This document shows, in pieces, positions 12,264 through 24,028 of a stretch of DNA of 64,000 bases (within the stretch, counting starts at the first letter, position 1; each line of letters begins with the position of its first letter). The stretch spans positions 682,001 to 746,000 of the forward strand of contig CAKAJK010000003.1 of assembly GCA_916610825.1 (NCBI GenBank), written 5' to 3'. The notes under the pieces were generated by a model. That model was not told the DNA's origin. It was given only the letters and a program-made list of their open reading frames with translations, and did no database searches. A program made the position numbers and the translations under genes. The stretch is from Haliclystus octoradiatus (Eukaryota > Cnidaria > Staurozoa > Stauromedusae > Haliclystidae).

Positions 12264-12631
12264 CTTCAAACACGAATTACTCGAGTTATAGTTGAGCAAT
12301 CATTTCACAAATAGTATATTTGGAATCAGTGCAAAATTCTGAACAAGAATAATGTTCTTGAAATTTTAAAATGTACAGTTTTGAAATTTCGAATTTTAAC
12401 AAAGTTTTGTACGTCAAACTAAAACAAGAATTTCTCGAGTTATAATGGCGTAATCGTTTCACAAATAGTATATTTGGAATCAGTGCAAAATTGTGAACAA
12501 GAATAATGTTCTCAAAAGATTAAAATGTACAGTTTTGAAATTTCGAATTTTAACAAAGTTTCTGAACAAGAATATTGTTTTCAAAACTTCTATTTTACAG
12601 TTTCAAATTTTCAACTTTTAACAAAGGAAAT
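12264..12631 (+). repeat. Aberrant 368-bp unit with hybrid monomer and out-of-register junction
   Basis: A normal A monomer (12264-12411) is followed by a B/A hybrid: B-type start at 12412, switching to A-type sequence at GTGCAAAATTGTG near 12486. The hybrid loses its last four bases and joins at 12560-12561 to the interior of a B monomer (from B position 80, TTCTGAACAAG). The junction shares only TT between the two sides. This is the only place in the window where repeat register is broken by a junction that is not between homologous positions. Confidence 0.88.
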
Positions 12632-12916
12632 CTTCAAACACGAATTACTCGAGTTATAGTTGAGCAATCATTTCACAAATAGTATGTTTGGAATCAGTGC
12701 AAAATTCTGAACAAGAATAATGTTCTCAAAATTTTAAAATGTACAGTTTTGAAATTTCGAATTTTAACAAAGTTTTGTACGTCAAACTAAAACAAGAATT
12801 TCTCGAGTTATAATGGCGTAATCGTTTCACAAATAGTATATTTGGAATCAGTGAAAAATTCTGAACAAGAATATTGTATTCAAAACTTCTATTTTACAGT
12901 TTCAAATTTTCAACTT

Positions 12917-14580
12917 TTAACAAAGGAAATCTTCAAACACGAATTACTCGAGTTATAGTTGAGCAATCATTTCACAAATAGTATATTTGGAATCAGTGCA
13001 AAATTCTGAACAAGAATAATGTTCTCGAAATTTTAAAATGTACAGTTTTGAAATTTCGAATTTTAACAAAGTTTTGTACGTCAAACTAAAACAAGAATTT
13101 CTCGAGTTATAATGGCGTAATCGTTTCACAAATAGTATATTTGGAATCAGTGAAAAGTTCTGAACAAGAATATTGTATTCAAAACTTCTATTTTACAGTT
13201 TCAAATTTTCAACTTTAAAAACAAAGGAAATCTTCAAACACGAATTACTCGAGTTATAGTTGAGCAATCATTTCACAAATAGTATATTTGGAATCAGTGC
13301 AAAATTGTGAACAAGAATAATGTTGTCAAAAGATTAAAATGTACAGTTTTGAAATTTCGAATTTTAACAAAGTTTTGTACGTCAAACTAAAACAAGAATT
13401 TCTCGAGTTATAATGGCGTAATCGTTTCACAAATAGTATATTTGGAATCAGTGAAAAATTCTGAACCAGAATATTGTATTCAAAACTTCTATTTTACAGT
13501 TTCAAATTTTCAACTTTAAACAAAGGAAATCTTCAAACACGAATTACTCGAGTTATAGTTGAGCAATCATTTCACAAATAGTAGGTTTGGAATCAGTGCA
13601 AAATTCTGAACAAGAATAATGTTCTCAAAATTTTAAAATGTACAGTTTTGAAATTTCGAATTTTAACAAAGTTTTGTACGTCAAACTAAAACAACAATTT
13701 CTCGAGTTATAATGGCGTAATCGTTTCACAAATAGTATATTTGGAATCAGTGAAAAATTCTGAACAAGAATATTGTTTTCAAAACTTCTATTTTACAGTT
13801 TCAAATTTTCAACTTTTAACAAAGGAAATCTTCAAACACGAATTACTCGAGTTATAGTTGAGCAATCATTTCACAAATAGTATATTTGGAATCAGTGCAA
13901 AATTGTGAACAAGAATAATGTTCTCAAAAGTTTAAAATGTACGGTTTTGAAATTTCGAATTTTAACAAAGTTTTGTACGTCAAACTAAAACAAGAATTTC
14001 TCGAGTTATAATGGCGTAATCGTTTCACAAATAGTATATTTGAAATCAGTGAAAAATTCTGAACAAGAATATTGTATTCAAAACTTCTATTTTACAGTTT
14101 CAAATTTTCAACTTTAAACAAAGCAAATCTTCAAACACGAATTACTCGAGTTATAGTTGAGCAATCATTTCACAAATAGTATATTTGGAATCAGTGCAAA
14201 ATTCTGAACAAGAATATTGTTCTCAAAAGTTTAAAATGCACAGTTTTGAAATTTCGAAATTTAACAAAGTTTTGTACGTCAAACTAAAACAACAATTTCT
14301 CGAGTTATAATGGCGTAATCGTTTCACAAATAGTATATTTGGAATCAGTGAAAAATTCTGAACAAGAATATTGTATTCAAAACTTCTATTTTACAGTTTC
14401 AAATTTTCAACTTTAAACAAAGGAAATCTTCAAACACGAATTACTCGAGTTATAGTTGAGCAATCATTTCACAAATAGTATATTTGGAATCAGTGCAAAA
14501 TTCTGAACAAGAATAATGTTCTCAAAATTTTAAAATGTACAGTTTTGAAATTTCGAATTTTAACAAAGTTTTGTACGTCA
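12917..14580 (+). repeat. Segmental duplication L1, copy 2, ending at the inversion
   Basis: Second copy of the 2080-3743 segment. Differences I saw include TTTCACAAATAGTAGG here against TTCCACAAATAGTAGG in copy 1, and AAAGCAAATC at about 14121 against AAAGGAAATC. Homology stops where the array flips orientation, so the inversion cut this copy or the copy was amplified up to it. Confidence 0.82.
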
Positions 14581-14617
14581 ATTCTTGTTTTAGTTTGACG
14601 TACAAAACTTTGTTAAA
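14559..14617. repeat. Inversion junction: head-to-head switch of array orientation
   Basis: Forward repeat ends at ACGTCA (14580) and reverse-complement repeat starts at ATTCTTG (14581), with a 2-nt AA overlap at 14580-14581. This creates perfect 23-bp inverted arms at 14559-14581 and 14595-14617 around a 13-nt spacer. The next outward pair mismatches (T at 14558, G at 14618), and further differences follow (AAAATTTT on the left against AAAAGTTT on the right). Beyond the core the palindrome continues imperfectly for kilobases because both arms are the same satellite. Non-identical arms argue against a simple fold-back sequencing or assembly chimera. Confidence 0.9.
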
Positions 14618-15493
14618 GTTCGAAATTTCAAAACTGTACATTTTAAACTTTTGAGAACATTATTCTTGTTCAGAATTTTGCACTGATTCCAAATATACTA
14701 TTTGTGAAATGATTGCTCAACTATAACTCGAGTAATTCGTGTTTGAAGATTTCCTTTGTTTAAAGTTGAAAATTTGAAACTGTAAAATAGAAGTTTTGAA
14801 TACAATATTCTTGTTCAGAATTTTTCACTGATTCCAAATATACTATTTGTGAAACGATTACGCCATTATAACTCGAGAAATTCTTGTTTTAGTTTGACGT
14901 ACAAAACTTTGTTAAAATTCGAAATTTCAAAACTGTACAATTTAAAATTTTGAGAACATTATTCTTGTTCGGAATTTTGCACTGATTCCAAATATACTAT
15001 TTGTGAAATGATTGCTCAACTATAACTCGAGTAATTCGTGTTTGAAGATTTCCTTTGTTTAAAGTTGAAAATTTGAAACTGTAAAATAGAAGTTTTGAAT
15101 ACAATATTCTTGTTCAGAATTTTTCACTGATTCCAAATATACTATTTGTGAAACGATTACGCCATTATAACTCGAGAAATTCTTGTTTTAGTTTGACGTA
15201 CAAAATTTTGTTAAAATTCGAAATTTCAAAACTGTACATTTTAAACTTTTGAGAACATTATTCTTGTTCAGAATTTTGCACTGATTCCAAATATACTATT
15301 TGTGAAATGATTGCTCAACTATAACTCGAGTAATTCGTGTTTGAAGATTTCCTTAGTTTAAAGTTGAAAATTTGAAACTGTTAAATAGAAGTTTTGAATA
15401 CAATATTCTTGTTCAGAATTTTTCACTGATTCCAAATATACTATTTGTGAAACGATTACGCCATTATAACTCGAGAAATTCTTGTTTTAGTTT

Positions 15494-15647
15494 GACGTAC
15501 AAAACTTTGTTAAAATTCGAAATTCAAAAACTGTACATTTTAAACTTTTTAGAATATTATTCTTGTTCAGAATTTTTCACTGATTCCAAATATACTATTT
15601 GTGAAACGATTACGCCATTATAACTCGAGAAATTCTTGTTTTAGTTT
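15494..15647 (-). repeat. Type I hybrid monomer (154 bp)
   Basis: On the repeat's own strand this is the 5' part of B joined to the 3' part of A. On the plus strand it reads A-type ATTATTCTTGTTCAG, then B-type AATTTTTCACTG. The switch lies within the roughly 20 bp where A and B are identical. Length is 148 plus the 6 extra bases at the B start. Type I is recognised by AAATTCAAAAACTG in place of AAATTTCAAAACTG. This copy has TTTTTAGAATATTATTC. Confidence 0.9.
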
Positions 15648-18039
15648 GACGTACAAAACTTTGTTAAAGTTCGAAATTTCAAAACTGTACATTTTAAACT
15701 TTTGAGAACATTATTCTTGTTCAGAATTTTGCACTGATTCCAAATATACTATTTGTGAAATGATTGCTCAACTATAACTCGAGTAATTCGTGTTTGAAGA
15801 TTTCCTTTGTTTAAAGTTGAAAATTTGAAACTGTTAAATAGAAGTTTTGAATACAATATTCTTGTTCAGAATTTTTCACTGATTCCAAATATACTATTTG
15901 TGAAACGATTACGCCATTATAACTCGAGAAATTCTTGTTTTAGTTTGACGTACAAAACTTTGTTAAAATTCGAAATTTCAAAACTGTACAATTTAAAATT
16001 TTGAGAACATTATTCTTGTTCGGAATTTTGCACTGATTCCAAATATACTATTTGTGAAATGATTGCTCAACTATAACTCGAGTAATTCGTGTTTGAAGAT
16101 TTCCTTTGTTTAAAGTTGAAAATTTAAAACTGTAAAATAGAAGTTTTGAATACAATATTCTTGTTCAGAATTTTTCACTGATTCCAAATATACTATTTGT
16201 GAAACGATTACGCCATTATAACTCGAGAAATTCATGTTTTAGTTTGACGTACAAAACTTTGTTAAAATTCGAAATTTCAAAACTGTACAATTTAAAATTT
16301 TGAGAACATTATTCTTGTTCGGAATTTTGCACTGATTCCAAATATACTATTTGTGAAATGATTGCTCAACTATAACTCGAGTAATTCGTGTTTGAAGATT
16401 TCCTTTGTTTAAAGTTGAAAATTTGAAACTGTAAAATAGAAGTTTTGAATACAATATTCTTGTTCAGAATTTTTCACTGATTCCAAATATACTATTTGTG
16501 AAACGATTACGCCATTATAACTCGAGAAATTCTTGTTTTAGTTTGACGTACAAAACTTTGTTAAAATTCGAAATTTCAAAACTGTACATTTTAAACTTTT
16601 GAGAACATTATTCTTGTTCAGAATTTTGCACTGATTCCAAATATACTATTTGTGAAATGATTGCTCAACGATAACTCGAGTAATTCGTGTTTGAAGATTT
16701 CCTTTGTTTAAAGTTGAAAATTTGAAACTGTTAAATAGAAGTTTTGAATACAATATTCTTGTTCAGAATTTTTCACTGATTCCAAATATACTATTTGTGA
16801 AACGATTACGCCATTATAACTCGAGAAATTCTTGTTTTAGTTTGACGTACAAAACTTTGTTAAAATTCGAAATTTCAAAACTGTACAATTTAAAATTTTG
16901 AGAACATTATTCTTGTTCGGAATTTTGCACTGATTCCAAATATACTATTTGTGAAATGATTGCTCAACTATAACTCGAGTAATTCGTGTTTGAAGATTTC
17001 CTTTGTTTAAAGTTGAAAATTTGAAACTGTAAAATAGAAGTTTTGAATACAATATTCTTGTTCAGAATTTTTCACTGATTCCAAATATACTATTTGTGAA
17101 ACGATTACGCCATTATAACTCGAGAAATTCTTGTTTTAGTTTGACGTACAAAACTTTGTTAAAATTCGAAATTTCAAAACTGTACAATTTAAAATTTTGA
17201 GAACATTATTCTTGTTCGGAATTTTGCACTGATTCCAAATATACTATTTGTGAAATGATTGCTCAACTATAACTCGAGTAATTCGTGTTTGAAGATTTCC
17301 TTTGTTTAAAGTTGAAAATTTGAAACTGTAAAATAGAAGTTTTGAATACAATATTCTTGTTCAGAATTTTTCACTGATTCCAAATATACTATTTGTGAAA
17401 CGATTACGCCATTATAACTCGAGAAATTCTTGTTTTAGTTTGACGTACAAAACTTTGTTAAAATTCGAAATTTCAAAACTGTACAATTTAAAATTTTGAG
17501 AACATTATTCTTGTTCGGAATTTTGCACTGATTCCAAATATACTATTTGTGAAATGATTGCTCAACTATAACTCGAGTAATTCGTGTTTGAAGATTTCCT
17601 TTGTTTAAAGTTGAAAATTTGAAACTGTAAAATAGAAGTTTTGAATACAATATTCTTGTTCAGAATTTTTCACTGATTCCAAATATACTATTTGTGAAAC
17701 GATTACGCCATTATAACTCGAGAAATTCTTGTTTTAGTTTGACGTACAAAGTTTTGTTAAAATTCGAAATTTCAAAACTGTACATTTTAAACTTTTGAGA
17801 ACATTATTCTTGTTCAGAATTTTGCACTGATTCCAAATATACTATTTGTGAAATGATTGCTCAACTATAACTCGAGTAATTCGTGTTTGAAGATTTCCTT
17901 AGTTTAAAGTTGAAAATTTGAAACTGTTAAATAGAAGTTTTGAATACAATATTCTTGTTCAGAATTTTTCACTGATTCCAAATATACTATTTGTGAAACG
18001 ATTACGCCATTATAACTCGAGAAATTCTTGTTTTAGTTT

Positions 18040-18193
18040 GACGTACAAAACTTTGTTAAAATTCGAAATTCAAAAACTGTACATTTTAAACTTTTGAGAA
18101 TATTATTCTTGTTCAGAATTTTTCACTGATTCCAAATATACTATTTGTGAAACGATTACGCCATTATAACTCGAGAAATTCTTGTTTTAGTTT
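18040..18193 (-). repeat. Type I hybrid monomer
   Basis: Carries GAATATTATTC like the hybrid at 15494, exactly 2546 bp upstream, so the two are duplicates. It differs in having TTTTGAG rather than TTTTTAG. Confidence 0.88.
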
Positions 18194-19354
18194 GACGTAC
18201 AAAACTTTGTTAAAGTTCGAAATTTCAAAACTGTACATTTTAAACTTTTGAGAACATTATTCTTGTTCAGAATTTTGCACTGATTCCAAATATACTATTT
18301 GTGAAATGATTGCTCAACTATAACTCGAGTAATTCGTGTTTGAAGATTTCCTTTGTTTAAAGTTGAAAATTTGAAACTGTAAAATAGAAGTTTTGAATAC
18401 AATATTCTTGTTCAGAATTTTTCACTGATTCCAAATATACTATTTGTGAAACGATTACGCCATTATAACTCGAGAAATTCTTGTTTTAGTTTGACGTACA
18501 AAACTTTGTTAAAATTCGAAATTTCAAAACTGTACAATTTAAAATTTTGAGAACATTATTCTTGTTCGGAATTTTGCACTGATTCCAAATATACTATTTG
18601 TGAAATGATTGCTCAACTATAACTCGAGTAATTCGTGTTTGAAGATTTCCTTTGTTTAAAGTTGAAAATTTGAAACTGTAAAATAGAAGTTTTGAATACA
18701 ATATTCTTGTTCAGAATTTTTCACTGATTCCAAATATACTATTTGTGAAACGATTACGCCATTATAACTCGAGAAATTCTTGTTTTAGTTTGACGTACAA
18801 AATTTTGTTAAAATTCGAAATTTGAAAACTGTACATTTTAAACTTTTGAGAACATTATTCTTGTTCAGAATTTTGCACTGATTCCAAATATACTATTTGT
18901 GAAATGATTGCTCAACTATAACTCGAGTAATTCGTGTTTGAAGATTTCCTTAGTTTAAAGTTGAAAATTTGAAACTGTTAAATAGAAGTTTTGAATACAA
19001 TATTCTTGTTCAGAATTTTTCACTGATTCCAAATATACTATTTGTGAAACGATTACGCCATTATAACTCGAGAAATTCTTGTTTTAGTTTGACGTACAAA
19101 ACTTTGTTAAAATTCGAAATTTCAAAACTGTACATTTTAAACTTTTGAGAACATTATTCTTGTTCAGAATTTTGCACTGATTCCAAATATACTATTTGTG
19201 AAATGATTGCTCAACGATAACTCGAGTAATTCGTGTTTGAAGATTTCCTTTGTTTAAAGTTGAAAATTTGAAACTGTTAAATAGAAGTTTTGAATACAAT
19301 ATTCTTGTTCAGAATTTTTCACTGATTCCAAATATACTATTTGTGAAACGATTA

Positions 19355-22300
19355 CGCCATTATTACTCGAGAAATTGTTGTTTTAGTTTGACGTACAAAA
19401 CTTTGTTAAATTTCGAAATTTCAAAACTGTGCATTTTAAACTTTTGAGAACAATATTCTTGTTCAGAATTTTGCACTGATTCCACATATACTATTTGTGA
19501 AATGATTGCTCAACTATAACTCGAGTAATTCGTGTTTGAAGATTTCCTTTGTTTAAAGTTGAAAATTTGAAACTGTAAAATAGAAGTTTTGAATACAATA
19601 TTCTTGTTCAGAATTTTTCACTGATTCCAAATATACTATTTGTGAAACGATTACGCCATTATTACTCGAGAAATTGTTGTTTTAGTTTGACGTACAAAAC
19701 TTTGTTAAATTTCGAAATTTCAAAACTGTGCATTTTAAACTTTTGAGAACAATATTCTTGTTCAGAATTTTGCACTGATTCCACATATACTATTTGTGAA
19801 ATGATTGCTCAACTATAACTCGAGTAATTCGTGTTTGAAGATTTCCTTTGTTTAAAGTTGAAAATTTGAAACTGTAAAATAGAAGTTTTGAATACAATAT
19901 TCTTGTTCAGAATTTTTCACTGATTCCAAATATACTATTTGTGAAACGATTACCCCATTATTACTCGAGAAATTGTTGTTTTAGTTTGACGTACAAAACT
20001 TCGTTAAATTTCGAAATTTCAAAACTGTGCATTTTAAACTTTTGAGAACAATATTCTTGTTCAGAATTTTGCACTGATTCCACATATACTATTTGTGAAA
20101 TGATTGCTCAACTATAACTCGAGTAATTCGTGTTTGAAGATTTCCTTTGTTTAAAGTTGAAAATTTGAAGCTGTAAAATAGAAGTTTTGAATACAATATT
20201 CTTGTTCAGAATTTTTCACTGATTCCAAATATACTATTTGTGAAACGATTACGCCATTATTACTCGAGAAATTGTTGTTTTAGTTTGACGTACAAAACTT
20301 TGTTAAATTTCGAAATTTCAAAACTGTGCATTTTAAACTTTTGAGAACAATATTCTTGTTCAGAATTTTGCACTGATTCCACATATACTATTTGTGAAAT
20401 GATTGCTCAACTATAACTCGAGTAATTCGTGTTTGAAGATTTCCTTTGTTTAAAGTTGAAAATTTGAAACTGTAAAATAGAAGTTTTGAATACAATATTC
20501 TTGTTCAGAATTTTTCACTGATTCCAAATATACTATTTGTGAAACGATTACGCCATTATTACTCGAGAAATTGTTGTTTTAGTTTGACGTACAAAACTTT
20601 GTTAAATTTCGAAATTTCAAAACTGTGCATTTTAAACTTTTGAGAACAATATTCTTGTTCAGAATTTTGCACTGATTCCACATATACTATTTGTGAAATG
20701 ATTGCTCAACTATAACTCGAGTAATTCGTGTTTGAAGATTTCCTTTGTTTAAAGTTGAAAATTTGAAACTGTAAAATAGAAGTTTTGAATACAATATTCT
20801 TGTTCAGAATTTTTCACTGATTCCAAATATACTATTTGTGAAACGATTACGCCATTATTACTCGAGAAATTGTTGTTTTAGTTTGACGTACAAAACTTTG
20901 TTAAATTTCGAAATTTCAAAACTGTGCATTTTAAACTTTTGAGAACAATATTTTTGTTCAGAATTTTGCACTGATTCCACATATACTATTTGTGAAATGA
21001 TTGCTCAACTATAACTCGAGTAATTCGTGTTTGAAGATTTCCTTTGTTTAAAGTTGAAAATTTGAAACTGTAAAATAGAAGTTTTGAATACAATATTCTT
21101 GTTCAGAATTTTTCACTGATTCCAAATATACTATTTGTGAAACGATTACCCCATTATTACTCGAGAAATTGTTGTTTTAGTTTGACGTACAAAACTTCGT
21201 TAAATTTCGAAATTTCAAAACTGTGCATTTTAAACTTTTGAGAACAATATTCTTGTTCAGAATTTTGCACTGATTCCACATATACTATTTGTGAAATGAT
21301 TGCTCAACTATAACTCGAGTAATTCGTGTTTGAAGATTTCCTTTGTTTAAAGTTGAAAATTTGAAGCTGTAAAATAGAAGTTTTGAATACAATATTCTTG
21401 TTCAGAATTTTTCACTGATTCCAAATATACTATTTGTGGAACGATTACGCCATTATTACTCGAGAAATTGTTGTTTTAGTTTGACGTACAAAACTTTGTT
21501 AAATTTCGAAATTTCAAAACTGTGCATTTTAAACTTTTGAGAACAATATTCTTGTTCAGAATTTTGCACTGATTCCACATATACTATTTGTGAAATGATT
21601 GCTCAACTATAACTCGAGTAATTCGTGTTTGAAGATTTCCTTTGTTTAAAGTTGAAAATTTGAAACTGTAAAATAGAAGTTTTGAATACAATATTCTTGT
21701 TCATAATTTTTCACTGATTCCAAATATACTATTTGTGAAACGATTACGCCATTATTACTCGAGAAATTGTTGTTTTAGTTTGACGTACAAAACTTTGTTA
21801 AATTTCGAAATTTCAAAACTGTGCATTTTAAACTTTTGAGAACAATATTCTTGTTCAGAATTTTGCACTGATTCCAAATATACTATTTGTGAAATGATTG
21901 CTCAACTATAACTCGAGTAATTCGTGTTTGAAGATTTCCTTTGTTTAAAGTTGAAAATTTGAAACTGTAAAATAGAAGTTTTGAATACAATATTCTTGTT
22001 CAGAATTTTTCACTGATTCCAAATATACTATTTGTGAAACGATTACGCCATTATTACTCGAGAAATTGTTGTTTTAGTTTGACGTACAAAACTTTGTTAA
22101 ATTTCGAAATTTCAAAACTGTGCATTTTAAACTTTTGAGAACAATATTCTTGTTCAGAATTTTGCACTGATTCCACATATACTATTTGTGAAATGATTGC
22201 TCAACTATAACTCGAGTAATTCGTGTTTGAAGATTTCCTTTGTTTAAAGTTGAAAATTTGAAACTGTAAAATAGAAGTTTTGAATACAATATTCTTGTTC

Positions 22301-23430
22301 AGAATTTTTCACTGATTCCAAATATACTATTTGTGAAACGATTACGCCATTATTACTCGAGAAATTGTTGTTTTAGTTTGACGTACAAAACTTTGTTAAA
22401 TTTCGAAATTTCAAAACTGTGCATTTTAAACTTTTGAGAACAATATTCTTGTTCAGAATTTTGCACTGATTCCACATATACTATTTGTGAAATGATTGCT
22501 CAACTATAACTCGAGTAATTCGTGTTTGAAGATTTCCTTTGTTTAAAGTTGAAAATTTGAAACTGTAAAATAGAAGTTTTGAATACAATATTCTTGTTCA
22601 GAATTTTTCACTGATTCCAAATATACTATTTGTGAAACGATTACCCCATTATTACTCGAGAAATTGTTGTTTTAGTTTGACGTACAAAACTTCGTTAAAT
22701 TTCGAAATTTCAAAACTGTGCATTTGAAACTTTTGAGAACAATATTCTTGTTCAGAATTTTGCACTGATTCCACATATACTATTTGTGAAATGATTGCTC
22801 AACTATAACTCGAGTAATTCGTGTTTGAAGATTTCCTTTGTTTAAAGTTGAAAATTTGAAGCTGTAAAATAGAAGTTTTGAATACAATATTCTTGTTCAG
22901 AATTTTTCACTGATTCCAAATATACTATTTGTGAAACGATTACGCCATTATTACTCGAGAAATTGTTGTTTTAGTTTGACGTACAAAACTTTGTTAAATT
23001 TCGAAATTTCAAAACTGTGCATTTTAAACTTTTGAGAACAATATTCTTGTTCAGAATTTTGCACTGATTCCACATATACTATTTGTGAAATGATTGCTCA
23101 ACTATAACTCGAGTAATTCGTGTTTGAAGATTTCCTTTGTTTAAAGTTGAAAATTTGAAACTGTAAAATAGAAGTTTTGAATACAATATTCTTGTTCAGA
23201 ATTTTTCACTGATTCCAAATATACTATTTGTGAAACGATTACGCCATTATTACTCGAGAAATTGTTGTTTTAGTTTGACGTACAAAACTTTGTTAAATTT
23301 CGAAATTTCAAAACTGTGCATTTTAAACTTTTGAGAACAATATTCTTGTTCAGAATTTTGCACTGATTCCAAATATACTATTTGTGAAATGATTGCTCAA
23401 CTATAACTCGAGTAATTCGTGTTTGAAGAT
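19355..23430 (-). repeat. Zone R2: homogeneous variant subfamily
   Basis: About 13-14 consecutive dimers share a linked set of variants: CCATTATTACTCGAGAAATTG, GTTAAATTTCG, CTGTGCATTTTAAAC, AACAATATTCTTG, and in most units GATTCCACATATAC in A. No hybrids occur here. An internal higher-order period is marked by TTACCCCATTATT at 19950, 21146 and 22641, together with CTTCGTTAAA and GAAGCTGTAAAATAG. The spacings are 1196 and 1495 bp, four and five dimers. The A tail in this subfamily contains the perfect 14-bp palindrome AAATTTCGAAATTT. Confidence 0.86.
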
Positions 23431-23874
23431 TTCCTATGTTTAAAGTTGAAAATTTGAAACTGTAAAATAGAAGTTTTGAATACAATATTCTTGTTCAGAA
23501 TTTTTCACTGATTCCAAATATACTATTTGTGAAACGATTACGCCATTATAACTCGACAAATTCTTGTTTTAGTTTGACGTACAAAACTTTTTTAAAATTC
23601 GAAATTTCAAAACTGTGCATTTTAAACTTTTGAGAACATTATTCTTGTTCAAAATATTGCACTGATTCCAAATATACTATTTGTGAAATGATTGCTCAAC
23701 TATAACTCGAGTAATTCGTGTTTGAAGATTTCCTTTGTTTAAAGTTGAAAGTTTGAAACTGTAAAATAGAAGTTTTGAATACAATATTCTTGTTCAGAAT
23801 TTTTCACTGATTCCAAATATACTATTTCTGAAACGATTACGCCATTATAACTCGAGAAATTCTTGTTTTAGTTT

Positions 23875-24028
23875 GACTTACAAAACTTTGTTAAAATTCG
23901 AAATTCAAAAACTGTACATTTTAAACTTTTGAGAACATTATTCTTGTGCAGAATTTTTCACTGATTCCAAATATACTATTTGTGAAACGATTACGCCATT
24001 ATAACTCGAGAAATTCTTGTTTTAGTTT
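23875..24028 (-). repeat. Type I hybrid monomer, first with GACTTAC
   Basis: The preceding B end reads GACTTAC and the core dyad arm upstream reads TATTTCTGAAAC. It has a private TTGTGCAG where others have TTGTTCAG. Nineteen dimers without any hybrid separate it from the one at 18040. Confidence 0.88.

Larger units (their letters stand above)
1..14580 (+). repeat. Forward-orientation arm of the satellite array
   Basis: Contains 47 dimers, one aberrant 368-bp unit and a terminal A monomer (14428-14575). Three dimers carry a 2-bp insertion. These numbers reproduce the observed coordinates exactly: 47 x 299 + 6 + 368 = 14427, so the last unit starts at 14428. Polymorphisms typical of this arm are GTATGTTTGG against GTATATTTGG in A, TTGTGAAC against TTCTGAAC in A, GAACCAGAAT and AAAAGTTCTG in B, and CAACTTTTAAC against CAACTTTAAAC at the B end. 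No open reading frame of note, promoter or RNA gene is visible. Confidence 0.95.
14581..19354 (-). repeat. Zone R1: forward-arm-like subfamily
   Basis: B ends read AAATTCTTGTTTTAG, as in most of the forward arm, and the A tail reads TTAAAATTCG with CATTATTCTTG. Local variants are GTACAATTTAAAATTTTGAG with TTGTTCGGAATTTTGC (seven copies, first at about 14937, last at about 18534), CCTTAGTTTAAAG, and ACTGTTAAATAG in place of ACTGTAAAATAG. Marker pairs 2546 bp apart (hybrids at 15494/18040, CTCAACGATAAC at 16665/19211, CCTTAGTTT at 15351/17897) show partial duplication with a period of eight dimers plus one hybrid. The few short open frames here are chance consequences of the ACTGTTAAA variant. 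Confidence 0.85.

Noticed and set aside
14559-14617. Sequencing hairpin chimera as the explanation of the inversion
   Set aside because: The arms differ from 24 bp outward at many sites, which a fold-back of one molecule would not give. An assembly misjoin between two array segments remains possible without reads.
14500-14660. Foldback transposon or MITE terminal inverted repeat at the palindrome
   Set aside because: The arms are ordinary satellite sequence in opposite orientations, with no target-site duplication and no non-satellite sequence inside.
15372-19447. Short open reading frames of 65-83 codons at 15372-15623, 15807-16004, 16704-16901 and 19250-19447
   Set aside because: They lie wholly inside satellite units, begin at TTG rather than ATG, and exist only because ACTGTTAAATAG replaces ACTGTAAAATAG and removes a TAA. 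Near-identical neighbouring units have the stop. No coding signal.
19979-20020. CENP-B box-like sequence in CTTCGTTAAATTTCG variants
   Set aside because: It matches TTCG and a following A of the vertebrate box but lacks the required CGGG, and it occurs only in a subset of units.
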